DNA from: Chrysoporthe austroafricana
Lineage: Eukaryota > Ascomycota > Sordariomycetes > Diaporthales > Cryphonectriaceae
Direction: 5' to 3'
DNA: 64,000 nucleotides
NCBI GenBank assembly: GCA_001051155.2
Contig: JYIP02000007.1
Location: 1,118,342 to 1,182,341 of the forward strand
In this document: in pieces, positions 1 through 12,195 of the stretch
How positions within the stretch are numbered: the stretch's first letter is position 1
Layout: the number at the start of each line of letters is the position of its first letter
Translations under genes and position numbers: made by a program
Notes under the pieces: generated by a model
Told to the model about the DNA's origin: nothing
What the model saw: the letters and a program-made list of their open reading frames with translations, nothing else
Databases searched by the model: none

Positions 1-1643
1 TAGGATCGCATTGGTGATGTCTACGGGACTAGGGTCCGGGACGTTTGGACATCGCAACGACGACATCAACCTCTGCCACAAAACTTCCTCCTACGGTATC
101 CTGCCGATCAATTTTCCCACCGTCTATATGGTTTCTCTCGATTTTCTGCCTTGGGGATGTGTCCACATATATGGTGGGATGGGCTGCGCTGACTGAACAA
201 CACATGGACAGCGACCAGGTGATGACCCCTCGGGCGCTCGTGGCGCCTTCAGCCGCTCCCCTCTTCCCAATCTCTCTTCTTACCTGGCTGCGATGTGCCG
301 AAGGATAGACGACCGGGGGAGGGGTTAAACCCGGGGAAATCTAGGGCGCGAGAGGGGGAGGGGGAGAGGCAAGGCAGGGGCGGAGGGAAGGATTGGGCCT
401 CGCGCGAGGCGAAATCTCCGGGGTGGCTCGACGGCGCGGCGTCGTGGTACGATGCGGGATTCGTTCCTCGGGGGGAACTAGGGAGGGGGAGAGACAAGGC
501 CGGGGGATTCCTGAAATTTGTCCCACGGGCCGGGAGGATTGACGGGGGGAGGAACAAGTGATCGTCCTGTGTGACCGAGCAGGCGTGGTACGATGGCCTC
601 TCGGTGAGCATCACTCCAGCGCCAATCGTCCCGGCGGTTCTGGGCGGTGGCCCCCCTTGAGCGTGGCCAAGAGAGAGGGTCTGCTGGAGGTGGTATTCTT
701 AGGAGGTCGATTACCGACCAGGCCGGCCCGGCCGGCCGCACAGCAGCGGGCGGGAAGCAGAAGTGTGAGGACGCGGGCTCGCTTTTCGAGTGATTTATCG
801 TCCCCCTCCGGTGATGTTGTGGCGAGCCCGTGGGTTTTCTCTTTTCCATCACTAGGCCTCAGCGGAACAGCAATATCATTCTTGTCATACAGTTTTCAGA
901 AAGAGAGAGGGGGGGGGGAGAGAGCAAAAAGCCCTCTTTGTGAGCGTCTTGTCCATGTTGTTGGGAGATCATGGCAGTGGCCTTGGACCATATTGATTGC
1001 TAGTTGACGTGTCGGAATGGTTTGGTTGGTCTCACAGCCGTCAAGAGAAGGCTGAACGAGGGGCAGTACCTTCTCACGGAGGCGATGAGATTTAGTCCCG
1101 AGGAAGATATTGTCCTACTTACAGAGACACAAGAAGGTTGAAATGCCCAGGTTGGAGATTGGTTCTGAGTGAGGTGTCTTGTAAACACCTCACTTCAGCA
1201 GTCCTACAATCTGATCATCCGAGAGAAGAGAGTTCTCTGATCACGTTTCACAAAAGCTCGTCACCAGTGTTTTCTAAAATTTTGGGTGCTATGATTGACC
1301 CAAGAGGCCGCAATGTACAGCCTTCAAACTAATACCACGTTCAATTTTCTTTTTTTTTTTTTTTTTTTGCCCACCATAAATCACGTCAATGCATCTCGAC
1401 CTGCCGTGGGACCTAGAACCATGGAACGTCTCAACAGCGGACGAGCGCTCCGTACCCAGAGGGAAAATGAGGGTATGAGAGAGCCAGAAACCAGACGACC
1501 CTTGATGCCTTGTAACTTTTCCCGGGAAGAAAAAAACCAGCCGCATTTGGCAACAGAAATCATGCTGCGTGGAGCCGATTGCCATGTCTCGACGGACTTC
1601 ATTGGCAGATCTCCGCCATCGCAGACGCACCCCCTCTGTCCAT
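1..1643. other. Intergenic, no gene supported
   Basis: This stretch holds only short overlapping open frames on both strands, with no recognisable domain or splice pattern. It includes a purine-rich tract with a G run near 909-918 and a long T homopolymer near 1351-1369. It lies downstream of the LEU4 stop codon, so its right part probably contains the LEU4 3' UTR. Confidence 0.6.
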
Positions 1644-3789
1644 CTACATCTCATCAGCAGCGGCTTCGAGGCGGTTGATCAGGTCAGACCCAGGACCGCC
1701 CTTGGCGGCGGCGCTGCCGTTCACTGGCGACAGCTTGTCCAGGATGGGGCTGCTGGGCTGGGACACAACGAACTGTAAAGCAGATGTGTCAGCAGTCATG
1801 ATGTTGCTGTCAGGCCTCGAGGGAGAGGGGACGTGTCAGGAGAGGGAGGACTCACGTTGCTCGCCGCGCTGAGCAGCGCCACCAGCGAGCTCTGGACGAC
1901 ATCTTCGTGGATGCCCACGCCCCAGACCTTCTGGCTCGAGCCTGCGGCGGTACATTCGATGTACGTGGCGGCCTTGACGTCACGGCCCTTGCCGACGGCG
2001 TGCTCCTTGTAGTCGTTGACGTCGACGTCAATGCCGATCTGGCGCAGGGCGTCCGCCAGGCTCGACAGGGGCCCGTTGCCGCGCCCTGTGAGCTTGTACT
2101 CGCGCCCCTCCACCGAGATGACGCCCTCGAACACCCGTTGCAGGTTCTTGGTGTCCTGCGTCTTGCCGGGCTCCGGCGGGACGGGGCTGCGGGATCGGTC
2201 CGGCGAGATGGTGTAGTCCACGATGGTGAACTGCGGGTTGTCGCGCAGGAAGTACGTCTTCTCAAACAGCTCCGTGATCTCGACGGGGAGCAGCTCGCGG
2301 CTGCGCTCGTCGGCGACCTTCTGCACGACCCGGCTGAAGTCCACCTGCAGGCCGCGCGGCAGGTCGAGGTGCAGGTGCTGCTGGATAATCCAGGCGGCGC
2401 CGCCCTTGCCGCTCTGCGAGTTGACGCGGATGACGGCCTGGTAGTCCCGGCCGATGTCCTTGGGGTCCAGGGGCAGGTAGGGGATCTGCCAGTAGTCGTC
2501 GTACCCGGCGCCGGACTTGTCCCGCGCCAGGAACCCCTTCTTGATGGCGTCCTGGTGGGAGCCGCTGAAGGCGCAGACGACCAGGGACCCGCCGTACGGC
2601 GCGCGGGGGTGCACGGGGATCTTGTTGCAGACCTCGACCGTGTGGATGACACCTTGCAGGTTGGAGAAGTCGACCTTGGGGTGGACGCCCTGCGTGTAGA
2701 GGTTCAGAGCCAGGGTGACCAGGTCGACGTTCCCGGTGCGCTCGCCGTTGCCGAACAGGCAGCCCTCGACGCGGTCCGCGCCGGCCATCTGGGCCAGCTC
2801 GGCGGCGGCGACGGCGCAGCCGCGGTCGTTGTGCGGGTGCAGGGACACGCAGACCTTCTCGCGCTCGGTGACGTGGGTGCAGAAGTACTCGATCTGGTCC
2901 GCGTAGACGTTGGGCGTGGCCATCTCGACGGTGGCGGGCAGGTTGAAGATGATGGGGTTCTTTTCGGTGGGCTCCCACTCGGCCTTGACAGCCTCGCAGA
3001 TCTGGACGGCGAAGTCCAGGCCGGTGTCAGAGAAGGTCTCGGGGCTGAACTCGAAGGCCCAGTCGGTGCCCTGCTGGGCGGGGTCGTCCTTGGTCAGCTG
3101 CCGGACCAGGCGCGTACACCTCCTGGCCAGCTCGATGCTCTCCTCCTCTGTGAAGCCGAAGACTATGCGGCGGAAGCACTCGCTGGTGGCGAGGTAGATG
3201 TGCACTATGGCCTTCTTGGCGCCCTTCAGGGACTCGACGGTCCTGCGGATCAGGTCCTCGCGGCAGGGCGAGAGGACCTGGAGGTAGACGTCGTCGGGGA
3301 CGGCGCCGGGGGTCTCGATCAGACGGCGGGTGAAGTCGAAGTCGGTCTGGGAGGCGGATGGGAAGGAGACCTCGATCTCCTTGTAGCCAAGGTCGCACAG
3401 CATCTTGAAGTAGGTCCACTTCTCGTCACCGTTCTGGAGGGGGCGCGGAGAGGTCAGCCCAGGCGACAAGCCGCAGCGGGGGGGGGGGCAAAGAAGAAGA
3501 TATGTCTCGACTAGGGAGGGACGAGAAGAACGAGAAGAACGCACCATCGGGTCGACCAGGCTCTGGTTGCCATCTCTGAGATCTGTTGCCAGCCATCGCG
3601 GGGCCTTGTCGAGGACCTTGGAGGGCCACTGGCGGTTGGGCAGGTTGACAGGCGGGAAGGGCCTATATTTCTTGGAGGGGTCTTTGAGCCTGCAGGGGGA
3701 GAGGTGCAAATCCTTAGCTGTCTGCGCAGATATCCAATTGAGACCTGAGTGTGTGTGCTGTCGCTGTCGTCTCGAACTTACATGGGCAT
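1644..3789 (-). CDS. LEU4: 2-isopropylmalate synthase
   Basis: Condenses 2-ketoisovalerate with acetyl-CoA, the first committed step of leucine synthesis. Exons on the minus strand are 3782-3789, 3545-3689, 1856-3433 and 1644-1772. All joins keep phase and give 619 residues, the usual fungal length. The N-terminus MPMLKDPSKKYRPF matches the family start and requires the 8-nt first exon. The metal/substrate motif DLRDGNQ is at residues 39-45 and a second metal site, HPHNDRG, lies in the TIM-barrel. The C-terminal third is the LeuA regulatory domain for leucine feedback. Intron 2 (3434-3544) is 111 bp and has no in-frame stop, so a naive open frame reads through it. A C-rich tract precedes its acceptor. 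The last exon, ending ..AAADEM, is easily missed. I saw no Leu3-type CCGGNNCCGG site upstream by eye. Confidence 0.97.
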
Positions 3790-4245
3790 CTTGAGAAGCT
3801 GCTTGCCGAGTGCGGGAGGGAGATGCTGTCTGTGCTGCGGGTTCGGCGATTGGGGGTGAGGGGCAGTCTTTTTTTTTTCCGTGTCGATGTCAGCGTCTCA
3901 AGGAGGGGCAGTATAGAATAGCCTGGTCGAGGGGTTGTGTACTATATCAACTGCTTCGTCCCGGCAGCTTTAGGAGGATGAGTGCGAGGTATAGCTCCCG
4001 GCAGAATATGTCCAGACGGAGAGGGATCATTAGAAAAATAGGCCCAGGGATATGGCCACAGCAGCGAGTGACTCAATCGATCGTGGATGACTCCGTCCTT
4101 CGCCCTGTCTCTCTCTCTTTGAGGGCTGGGCTGGGCTGGACCTGGATCCGATCCCGTCGCCTGCTTGAGGTAACCCTGCCCTGTCCTCATCCGCGTCCCG
4201 TTTTCTGGGGTAATGCAGGGTTCCGTCACGCCCATCTCCAACCGC

Positions 4246-4283
4246 CGCGCCCAGCGCCCAGCGCCCAGCGCCCCCAGCGCACC
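4246..4283. repeat. Short tandem GC-rich repeat
   Basis: About four copies of the 7-bp unit CGCCCAG lie head to tail, the last one slightly expanded. They are in the LEU4 upstream region. No function is evident. Confidence 0.8.
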
Positions 4284-4361
4284 CGAGATCTGCCCTGGTC
4301 CCGTTCTCGTCGGGGCTGGGCACGTGTGCCCCATTCGTGCAGCTCTGTAGACGGCGCATGG

Positions 4362-4386
4362 GCGTGCGCATATGCGCGCATGCGCG
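4362..4386. repeat. Alternating purine/pyrimidine tract
   Basis: Twenty-five consecutive bases alternate purine and pyrimidine (GCGTGCGCATATGCGCGCAT, then GCGCG). The tract contains the palindromes GCGCATATGCGC and GCGCATGCGC. Such tracts can adopt left-handed or cruciform DNA. It lies about 570 bp upstream of the LEU4 start codon. Confidence 0.75.
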
Positions 4387-4941
4387 GGCGCAGGCCAATC
4401 GCTCCCAGGCCTGGCCGGTCTCGGGCTGGGGGTCCTGCGCTGCGACGACAGCCAGCCTTCAGCCTAGGCAGGCCGGTGAGCACCCGCGCCGTCGACGCAC
4501 TTTCTCATAACCTCCATGCCTGCCAACGTACGATCAATCGGCATGGATCTGCGAGAATTCTCTGCGAAGACCGATTGTAGCCGCGGTCGACCCGCCGACC
4601 CGCTCGCCGGAGGGGCCGGCTCCTGGGCGCCGGGCCGGAGGCACTGATAGATAGTCCATCCGGTTCAGCATGATTTGCTCGTCTTGGTGGAGAACAGGCT
4701 CGCAGAGGAGAGCGTCCAGAGGGTACTACTAGGTTTCATTATGCCCTCAGCTATCGTTATCTTCGATTGTGTGCCGGAACAGGACTCGCAACACTATTTT
4801 CCTTCCTCCCTTCCATCCCGTTATTAGGCGCCGACTGGCCCAAGGTATCAATGCCAGGAGAGGCCCACAGGTGTCCATAACATGCCCCTTCAAAGAATAC
4901 ATCCCACCAACGCCCACCCACGATTAGCCCAGCTGCGCGGG

Positions 4942-7706
4942 TTAGTAGCCATATACGCCTGGTCCGCCTCCCATCCAGCCGTGGACATTCGGCACGGTGG
5001 CACCATCAATGTAGAATTGCAGTTCGTTCTCATACCCGTCATTGCCAGGCATGGCAGCTGATCCTGGCTGGCCGTAGTAGCCAGCCTGTGTGACCACAGC
5101 ATTCGGGTCGTATGGCTGGTCTGCTCCTGCAGCCGCTGCCGCTCCCTGGTGGGTGTCAAAGGCCTCCAGGAGCAGACCGAGGCCGTCCGTCGTCTGTCGT
5201 GCTCCGAGCTGCTGTTGCTGCTGCTGCTGCTGCACACCACCCATGGCTTGTGCTTGTTGCGCCTGCATCTGAGCCTGCGCTTGTTGGTTTTGCAGCTGGT
5301 TTTGAGCCCGCATGTTCGGGTCAATGTACATCATCGGCGTCGGCACGCTAGGCGGAGCTGGCAGGACGGTCGCCGCCGCCGAAGAGTCGCCAACACCGCG
5401 TTGCTGGTTCTCGTCGGCCTTGACAGCCTGGCTTGGAACCTGCCCGTTCCTAGTGGGAGGGGAAGAGAGGGCAGTCTGCAAAGCCTCAGGGATGGGGTCG
5501 CGCTGCAGAAATGTCAGCCACACGCTTCAGGACGGTGGTGCTCATACCCCGATACGTACGCCATCTGCCATACTCCCTTCGATGCCCGCGATGACACCCT
5601 TATTGTCACGAGCGAACTTCTCCAGTATCTCGAGCCATCGGCCCGCCAACGGCCACACTTGGGCTGCCTCACTAAGAATATTCATGGCCCGCTGGAGCAT
5701 GACCAGCCCATCAGCTCTGAGCGTGAGATCTGGGCAGACTTGAGGAGTATGTTAGCATGTTGCAGGGCTCTACCCTCCCCTCCGGTAGCGAGAGTACATA
5801 CTGTTGGGGTATTTGCAGAGGTAGGTGGCCATGTGGCCGCAGCTAAAGACACAAAAGAGCTGGGAGGCATCAGCATTGCTTGTCCGCACAGGGCAAACTC
5901 GCAGCACGGGATCTGCTTACGGCCATCTGGGCACCCATCGTGTCGTCATGGGCTCTCTCCACGAACTGCGTCTCGATCTGCTCGTGTAGGAGCTTGACGT
6001 TCTTAAAGAGCTCCATGGACATGTTCGACCAGAAGGTCTGCATCTCGGGCTCGGCTTGCTCGGAGTTGATCATCTCGCTCAGATAAGCCTTGCGCAGCAC
6101 GATGTTGCAGAGTCGGGTCGAGTTGGTGATGCTGAGGTAGGCAAGATCCTGGCCACTCGCCTTGTACCCCTTCAGCAGGAGTGGGCTCCACATGTGGTCA
6201 TGCGGCAGGCTGGACTCCCAGTCGTGCAGTTTCTGTACGAGCTCGTGGTACTGGCTCGAGTCTTCCCAGGGCCGCGAACTACGGTCGTATTTGACGGCTC
6301 GGCGAGACACGCGGCCCCAGAAGTAGTGCGTCTGGATCAGCGTCGCGAAGAGAGACCGTCTCGGGTCTGATATCAGCTGTGGGTTCTCGATCGCAGGAGG
6401 CGTGTCTTCGAGTGCTGCCCTCGATGCGGGCTCCAGGCCTCTAGCGAAATCCTCCTCGCTGCAGGGGAGCAGAGCGGTGATGTCGCTGGCGGCAAGGGAG
6501 ATAGGAGACTCGGGGCCGGAGTGGAGGTTGTCCTGGCTGTGCAACATCCACAGCGTCCGCCTAGCAGACTCTGAGGCGATGACCATCTCCTTGGACGGGT
6601 TGTGGAGGGTGTAAGTCTCCTCTCTGTGCAGGCGCAGCAAGGCAGCCATCCGCATGGCAATGCCCATGTTGATGTAGCTCCTCTGGTTGTACCCGCTGCC
6701 CTGCTGGGCAATGCTAAGCAGATAGAAGGCCTGGCATCTCTCCAAGCTCGGCGTCTGGTAGAGCTCAGACAGCGCCACGGCTGACGCCCGATCCATGAAC
6801 GTCTCGGCAGCCTTCATGCCGTCACCATGACGCTCGACTAGTGTTGGTGTGAAACGGGCTGATATGCTCAGGATGCCAAGCAGCAGGAAGACGCTGAGGG
6901 AGCGGTGGTCGGTCCTCAGGCGGTCGACAAAGGCCTGCTTGGGGATGAAGCCGAGCTGGAAGTAGTTCCGAGTAAATTGGTTCACAGCATCGATGATGTC
7001 CGGCAGGGGCGGCAGATAGTCCCACTGGTCGACACCCTTGACGTTCTTGGGCGGGATGGGCGCGGCGGGTATGACGGGGGCGTCGAGGATATCACGGCGC
7101 ATCTTCGCAGAGTCCCGTCTCTGGGACTTGTCAGCCCTCATGCGAGGGTGACGGTATTCGCGGTCATTGTCGGGTGCGCCACGGACGGGGAAGATACTTG
7201 GACAAGTCAGCGAGATGCCGGCCATCGAAAGGTAGGAAGCACGACAAGGAGATGGGGCCAGTCTTTTCTCTGATCTGTCCGTGAGGAGTTTCGAGGGTAT
7301 CGTCCTTGTGGACAGGTGCCAACATACCAAGCATCTGCGCCCAGACCGGCGTCGGCACACGCGTTACATGGTGGTTTCGCCTTGTCGTGGACACATTTAC
7401 TCCTCATGCGGCGACACCTAGATCACAGAGATGTCAGCACGGCGGACGAGAGGGGAAGGGGCGGTCGAAACCAGACGACCCGCGCAAGCAGGAGCAAGGA
7501 TAAACAGACCGACGACAGGCAATGGGAGCGCGCCGCTTGATGGCAGTGCCGGGCTGCTGTTGCTGCTGCTGCTGAGGAGACTGGCTCTCAGCACCGGCGG
7601 GCTGGGGCGCAGGTTGGGGCGGCGGCGGTCCAACTCCAGCGCCGGGGAGAAGGCCCGGGTTGAACCCTCCCGTCTGGATCGGAGGAGGAGGGTTGGAGTC
7701 GTCCAT
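4942..7706 (-). CDS. Zn2Cys6 fungal transcription factor
   Basis: Predicted nuclear DNA-binding regulator of 786 residues. Exons (minus) are 7510-7706, 7328-7417, 5921-7196, 5802-5859, 5560-5738 and 4942-5502, with all phases consistent. The binuclear zinc cluster uses C64, C67, C74, C83, C86 and C96. It is split over three exons, and the second and sixth-cysteine regions only appear after splicing. The final loop (nine residues between C86 and C96) is slightly long. A Pro/Gln-rich stretch precedes the cluster. The middle is a helical fungal_trans-type domain containing YINMGIAMRMAALLRLHRE, and the tail is Gln/Ala-rich with an eight-Gln run. The acceptor before 5738 has an alternative 9 nt downstream that keeps frame. 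I start at the first ATG of the open frame (MDDSN). I do not recognise a named orthologue, so its targets are unknown. Confidence 0.9.
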
Positions 7707-10353
7707 ATCAACAAGGCGCGCAGTGAGACTTTCGCGATGGAGGCCGGCAAACAAGAGTCGCTCGCGATGATGTTGGGCCGTCGGCAGGCAGGACAGAAGC
7801 TGCAGAGGAGCCTGCGTCGTGCCCGTGGCAAAGAGTGCCCGCTTTTTGGAGGTGGGTCCGCGTCGGCAGCCGGGGGGCGGGGGGGTCCTTGGTCAGGGCT
7901 GGATCTGGCAGGGGCTCCAGGCACTCCAGGCTTCAGGGCTTCGGGGCTCTGGGGCCTGTGCTGCCGAGGAGGGGACTCGGACCGCTGCGGAAGCCCTGGT
8001 GGCAGGTACGGAGCAGCTGAGGCTCAGGACTGTTCCTCGGAGAGGAAGGGAAGCCAATGGTATAAGGCGCAGGCAATTTGGGCATTGAAGATGATCAGTC
8101 ACTCGACGTGCCCACACCCAGCAGTGACCGGTCAACTATAATTAGTGCCGAGGAGGTGCGAGTGCGCCTGCTGACAGAGCCAGAACCCCCCGCTCCACGG
8201 GGAAGCTAGGAGGCCGCCTTATCTCAGCACAGGCCGCCTACACGCTACGCGCTACACGCTGGAGGGGAGGGAATACCTGCCCCGCACTCGCCACGGCCAG
8301 CCACGGCCAGCCAGCCTTCTCAGCGGGACGAAGATGCCGAGAATCATCAAGCAGTCATGATGGGGGAGGGCTGTTCAGAGGAAGGAGAGGAGGATATGGC
8401 AGTGGACACCATCACCAGGGGGCCTGTCCTGTCTGTACCTGCAGCGTATAGTTATTTCCATGAATCTTCGCTACTGGGTGCCCAAGCAGCCGTTGCTTTA
8501 CTACAGCAGGCCAGAAAGAGGGGGGAGGGGGCAGAAGCCACAGCGGCAACAGGACCGCCGCGCAAAGTCGCCGTCTGGGCCGGGATAACTGTCCTCCGGC
8601 GGGCAGTTGTGAGTAAGCTGCCGTGTCTGCCTGCCGTCCACACCCTGAAATATCCACCTAGCAGTCGACCCCTCTGAGGCGCACGCTCTTGGGCCATTGA
8701 AATACAGATCCTCCTCCCCTTTCGAACGTCGAAACCGCTCCTCAGCTTCTCTGTCCTCGCAATGCAACGAGCGGTCTTGGGTTGTTCGCCCTTCCTCTGC
8801 TCCTGTGCGTCTGCACCCAGCCCGCCCGGCAGATCGCTGGCCGGCTTCCTGCGGTTGCATACCGACTGTCTTGCATCCCGCCCGCGCTGCCCTCAGCTCT
8901 GGAGAGCCGCCCTCTCCCTTCGCCGAGCTCACCCTGGGTTGGGAGCTTACCGCATCTCCGACGACATGCGCTCATTGGATATTCGCCCCACGACTCGCAG
9001 TCGGGTGGCGACATGTTCTGGCGGCTGCGAGACACCGTTTCGAGATGCTATATGTGGAGTATGGCCATATATGCGACCATCGCCTCGCCGTCTCCTCGTC
9101 CTAGGGTGGCCTGGGACGACATGCGGCATGACAAGACAATGACATCGGTCCCCAGGCGGGTGCGACTTCCGGGCCCTCAACTCGACTCGACCCCATGGCG
9201 CCGTCACAACTCACCTGCTTCCTTGTTTTCTCCTCGGACTTCGCACGGAGAGCCGCCGGCCGGTCTTCTGCAGAGGAGCCCGCTGAGATTTGTGATGGGT
9301 GGTGGACATGACTCTCTCATCTCCTGTCCTCGCCATAGGTATAGCTCGTCCACTAATGTTGCCTCTAGGCCCAAACGCCCCAAGCGCAGCCTGGGTGCGG
9401 TGTGACCTTGTTCACCACGCGGCACGCTCTCTCTCTCGGTCCTTGCCCCCAGGCCTTTGACCAAGCCGCTAGAACTCTTCACATCCTTCTCCCGACCCAA
9501 TGCTACGGTCCTCTCTATGGGCCGCCTTGACGGGGGCTGATCGCTGATCGGCCAGCGCACTCTGCATCCACACATTAGGCGTCCCTGCAGGGCGCAGCAT
9601 CAGCGAACGCGTTAGCGGCGTGTCATGTCAACCACGAGGGGTCAACCACGCACGCACACACACACACACACCACACACACAGACGCACGCAAACTTGCCG
9701 CCCAATGCATACGGGGACAGGCCTGGCAGCAATGTCCTTCTTTGCTTTTTCGTGCGGATCCGCGATCGCCATTCGTCCTGCTTGTCTCTCTGAGATCGCA
9801 GATCGCATTGCAGGATCCGCTCTCGCGGGTCGCCCTGGTCGGCCTGCCACCTGGGATATTATACCCTTCTGCAAGTGAGAAAAGCATAAGTGTGGGTTCC
9901 CGTCGGCGTCTCCAGCCAAAGGGACGGTTGGCCCCCCCTCCGTGCACTAGACACCTCCGATCTGGCATGCTGGCAGGGCCTAGTTGATTATTATGCTGGC
10001 ACGAGAATTGACGACGGTCCAACGAGAGGCGGGCCTGGGAGGCTGACCGCAAGATGATTCACGGCCCTTTCGGAGACCTCCCCACTCCTCCCTCCTGTGG
10101 TCCTCTCCTGTGGTCAGGTGAGTGTCCATAGGTCTTCGACGACGCCCGTCGATGCGTACGGTACTGATGATCAACGACCGTCGAGAATCCTCTCGTCCCG
10201 CTTGTGATCTGTCAAGTTACCCAGCTTAGGCTGCATATTATTATTTATTCTTCGGCCCCGCGAGTAAGGTCAGCAAGTCGGTCACATGAATCAGTATGAA
10301 TAATATCCAAGACATTTCACCTTCTTGACGGCGCTCAGAAATACCATAAAATC
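7707..10353. other. Intergenic, 2.6 kb
   Basis: No supported gene. The left end is the leader and promoter of the zinc-cluster regulator. A 106-residue ATG-started open frame at 8357-8677 shows no recognisable feature. A CA microsatellite lies near 9653-9683. The right end, with AT-rich sequence around 10235-10250, is the upstream region of the P450 gene. Confidence 0.55.
9653..9683. repeat. CA microsatellite
   Basis: A run of CA dinucleotides with one CC interruption and flanking CGCACG variants. It is in intergenic DNA. Confidence 0.9.
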
Positions 10354-12195
10354 ATGCAACATGCTGGCTTCCCGTTCCTGTCTTGTCGTATGCCCGGCAT
10401 CGCGGACTGGACAATGGTGCTCCAAGTCCGTATCACGGGCGACCCCAAAGTTGCCTTGGCAGCCCTTTCTCTGGTCGTGCTCCTCTGGCTCCTCTGTTCT
10501 CTTGGCTCTCGAAAACGGTCTCCGTACCCGCTTCCTCCTGGACCTGCTGGTAAATGCCTGCTTGGCAACCTCGGGCAGCTCAGTGAGCACCCTGAGCAAG
10601 ATTACATAGAATGGGGCAAGAAGTACAGTAAGTTCTGCTTCGATAAACCGAGAGGAAACTGCTGTTCAAAATCCGCGGGGCTGAGACTATCTCTAGACTC
10701 CGATGTCATCCACATCAAGGTCCTTGGTCAGCACATGATATGCCTAAACAGCGTCAAGGCAGCCACAGACCTCCTCGACAAGCGGGGGTCTAACTACTCT
10801 GACCGGCCTCGCTTCACCCTATTCGAAGTGTACGTGACTACTATTCGAGACCTGGTTTTCTGCTGAACAGACACGAGAAAATCCAGTGCTAACAGCCATT
10901 ATCAGCATGGGCTGGGGCCTCACCCTGACTTTCCTCCGCTGGGGTCCTCGCTTCAAGCTCCACCGGCGCCTATTCCAGACAACTTTAACTCGGTCTGCCA
11001 TCAAGACCTTCCAGCCGATGCAGACACACGAAGCTCACAAGGCTGTGCGGTCTCTCCTCAAGTCCCCAGGCGACTGGCGTGACGTCACGCTTCTCCTCAC
11101 CACGAGTATCATCTTTCGTATCGCCTACGGCCAAGAGATCAAGTCTAAGTCATCCCCCTACACCAGCATGTCTCGCGCAGCCAACGACGTCACCACCAAC
11201 GGCGGCATAGCAGGGTCCTCTGTTGTCGACATCTTCCCGCTCGCGCGGTACTTCCTGCCGTCGAGTCTGTCGCCAGCGCTAAGGCATGCAAGGCGGAGTC
11301 GGGGGGCCATCAAGACGATCCATGAGGTCCCCTGGGCCAACAACATGCGCGACATCGAAGCAGGAACCGCGGCACCAAGTTTCATGAAGATGCACTTCGA
11401 GCGCTGGGCCAGCAACGCACAGGCCGGCATCGACCAGGAGGCCACGCTGGAGGACCTCAAGGGCGCAACGGCGGCCGTGTTCATCGCCGGCGGGAACAGC
11501 ACGTGGGGCATGGTGTTGAGCGCGATTCTGTTCCTCACCAAATTCCCCGACGTCCAACAGCGCGTCCAAGAAGAGATAGACACTGTCGTCGGCACAAGCC
11601 GGCTCCCGGCGTTCGGGGACCGCCCGGCGCTGAAGTATCTCGACGCCTTCATGAATGAGTGCATGCGCCTCCTCCCTCTGAACCCTCTTGTCATCCCACA
11701 CTGTAGTCTGAGGGACGATGTCTACGAGGGCATGTTCATCCCAGCCGGGACCGTGGTGTTCGCCAATGCCAAAGCGATGACGCGCGACCCAGACACATAC
11801 CGAGACCCGGAGAGGTTCGACCCTGATCGGTACGCGAGGGGGGAGCCGTCCCCGCCGGGCAACTTCGGGTTCGGACGGCGTAAGTGCCCGGGCAACAACC
11901 TCGCGCTCGCAACGGTGTATATCTACGTTGCGACGATGATGAGCGTGTTTGAGGTTGAGAAGGTCGTGGACCCTGAGGGGAGGGTGATGGAGCCAAACGT
12001 TGAGCTAACCGTGGGCCTAGGAGGGTAAGTACTTTCACTGTCTTCGCTGCTTTGGCAGGTGAAGATCACAAGTGTGCTGTGCGCTGACGATATGATAGGC
12101 ATCCCGCGCCGTTCGAGTGCCAGCTGAAGCTGAGGTCCCCCAAGCGGGCCCAGCTCCTGCGAGACGAGGAGGTGGAGGATTACGATTACTATTGA
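10354..12195 (+). CDS. Cytochrome P450 monooxygenase
   Basis: Membrane-anchored haem monooxygenase, 540 residues. Exons are 10354-10627, 10697-10829, 10906-12024 and 12099-12195. A hydrophobic anchor (VALAALSLVVLLWLLCSL) is followed by the Pro-rich hinge PLPPGPAGK. The C-helix region is MGWGLTLTFLRWGPRFKLHR. The I-helix motif is AGGNST at residues 330-335, the K-helix E387-x-x-R390 is followed by PERF, and the haem loop FGFGRRKCPG has Cys463 as thiolate ligand. The I-helix has Asn where Asp or Glu is usual. The overall pattern is that of fungal class E P450s annotated as O-methylsterigmatocystin-oxidoreductase-like, but the substrate cannot be inferred. No biosynthetic backbone gene lies next to it. 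The ATG at 10390 is a possible shorter start; I prefer 10354 because it has A at -3. Confidence 0.95.

Larger units (their letters stand above)
3790..4941. other. Intergenic: LEU4 promoter and 3' flank of the regulator gene
   Basis: No gene is supported in this 1.15-kb stretch. It contains the upstream region of LEU4, a run of 7-bp CGCCCAG repeats and a 25-bp alternating purine/pyrimidine tract, both listed separately. The left end is T/C-rich, as expected for a leader region. Confidence 0.6.

Noticed and set aside
1907..3514. Long plus-strand open frame of 535 codons
   Set aside because: It is the antisense shadow of LEU4 (GC-rich third positions). The protein is Val/Leu/Gly/Asp-rich without a domain.
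8357..8677. ATG-started 106-codon frame in intergenic DNA
   Set aside because: No domain, signal, splice context or coding bias could be supported.
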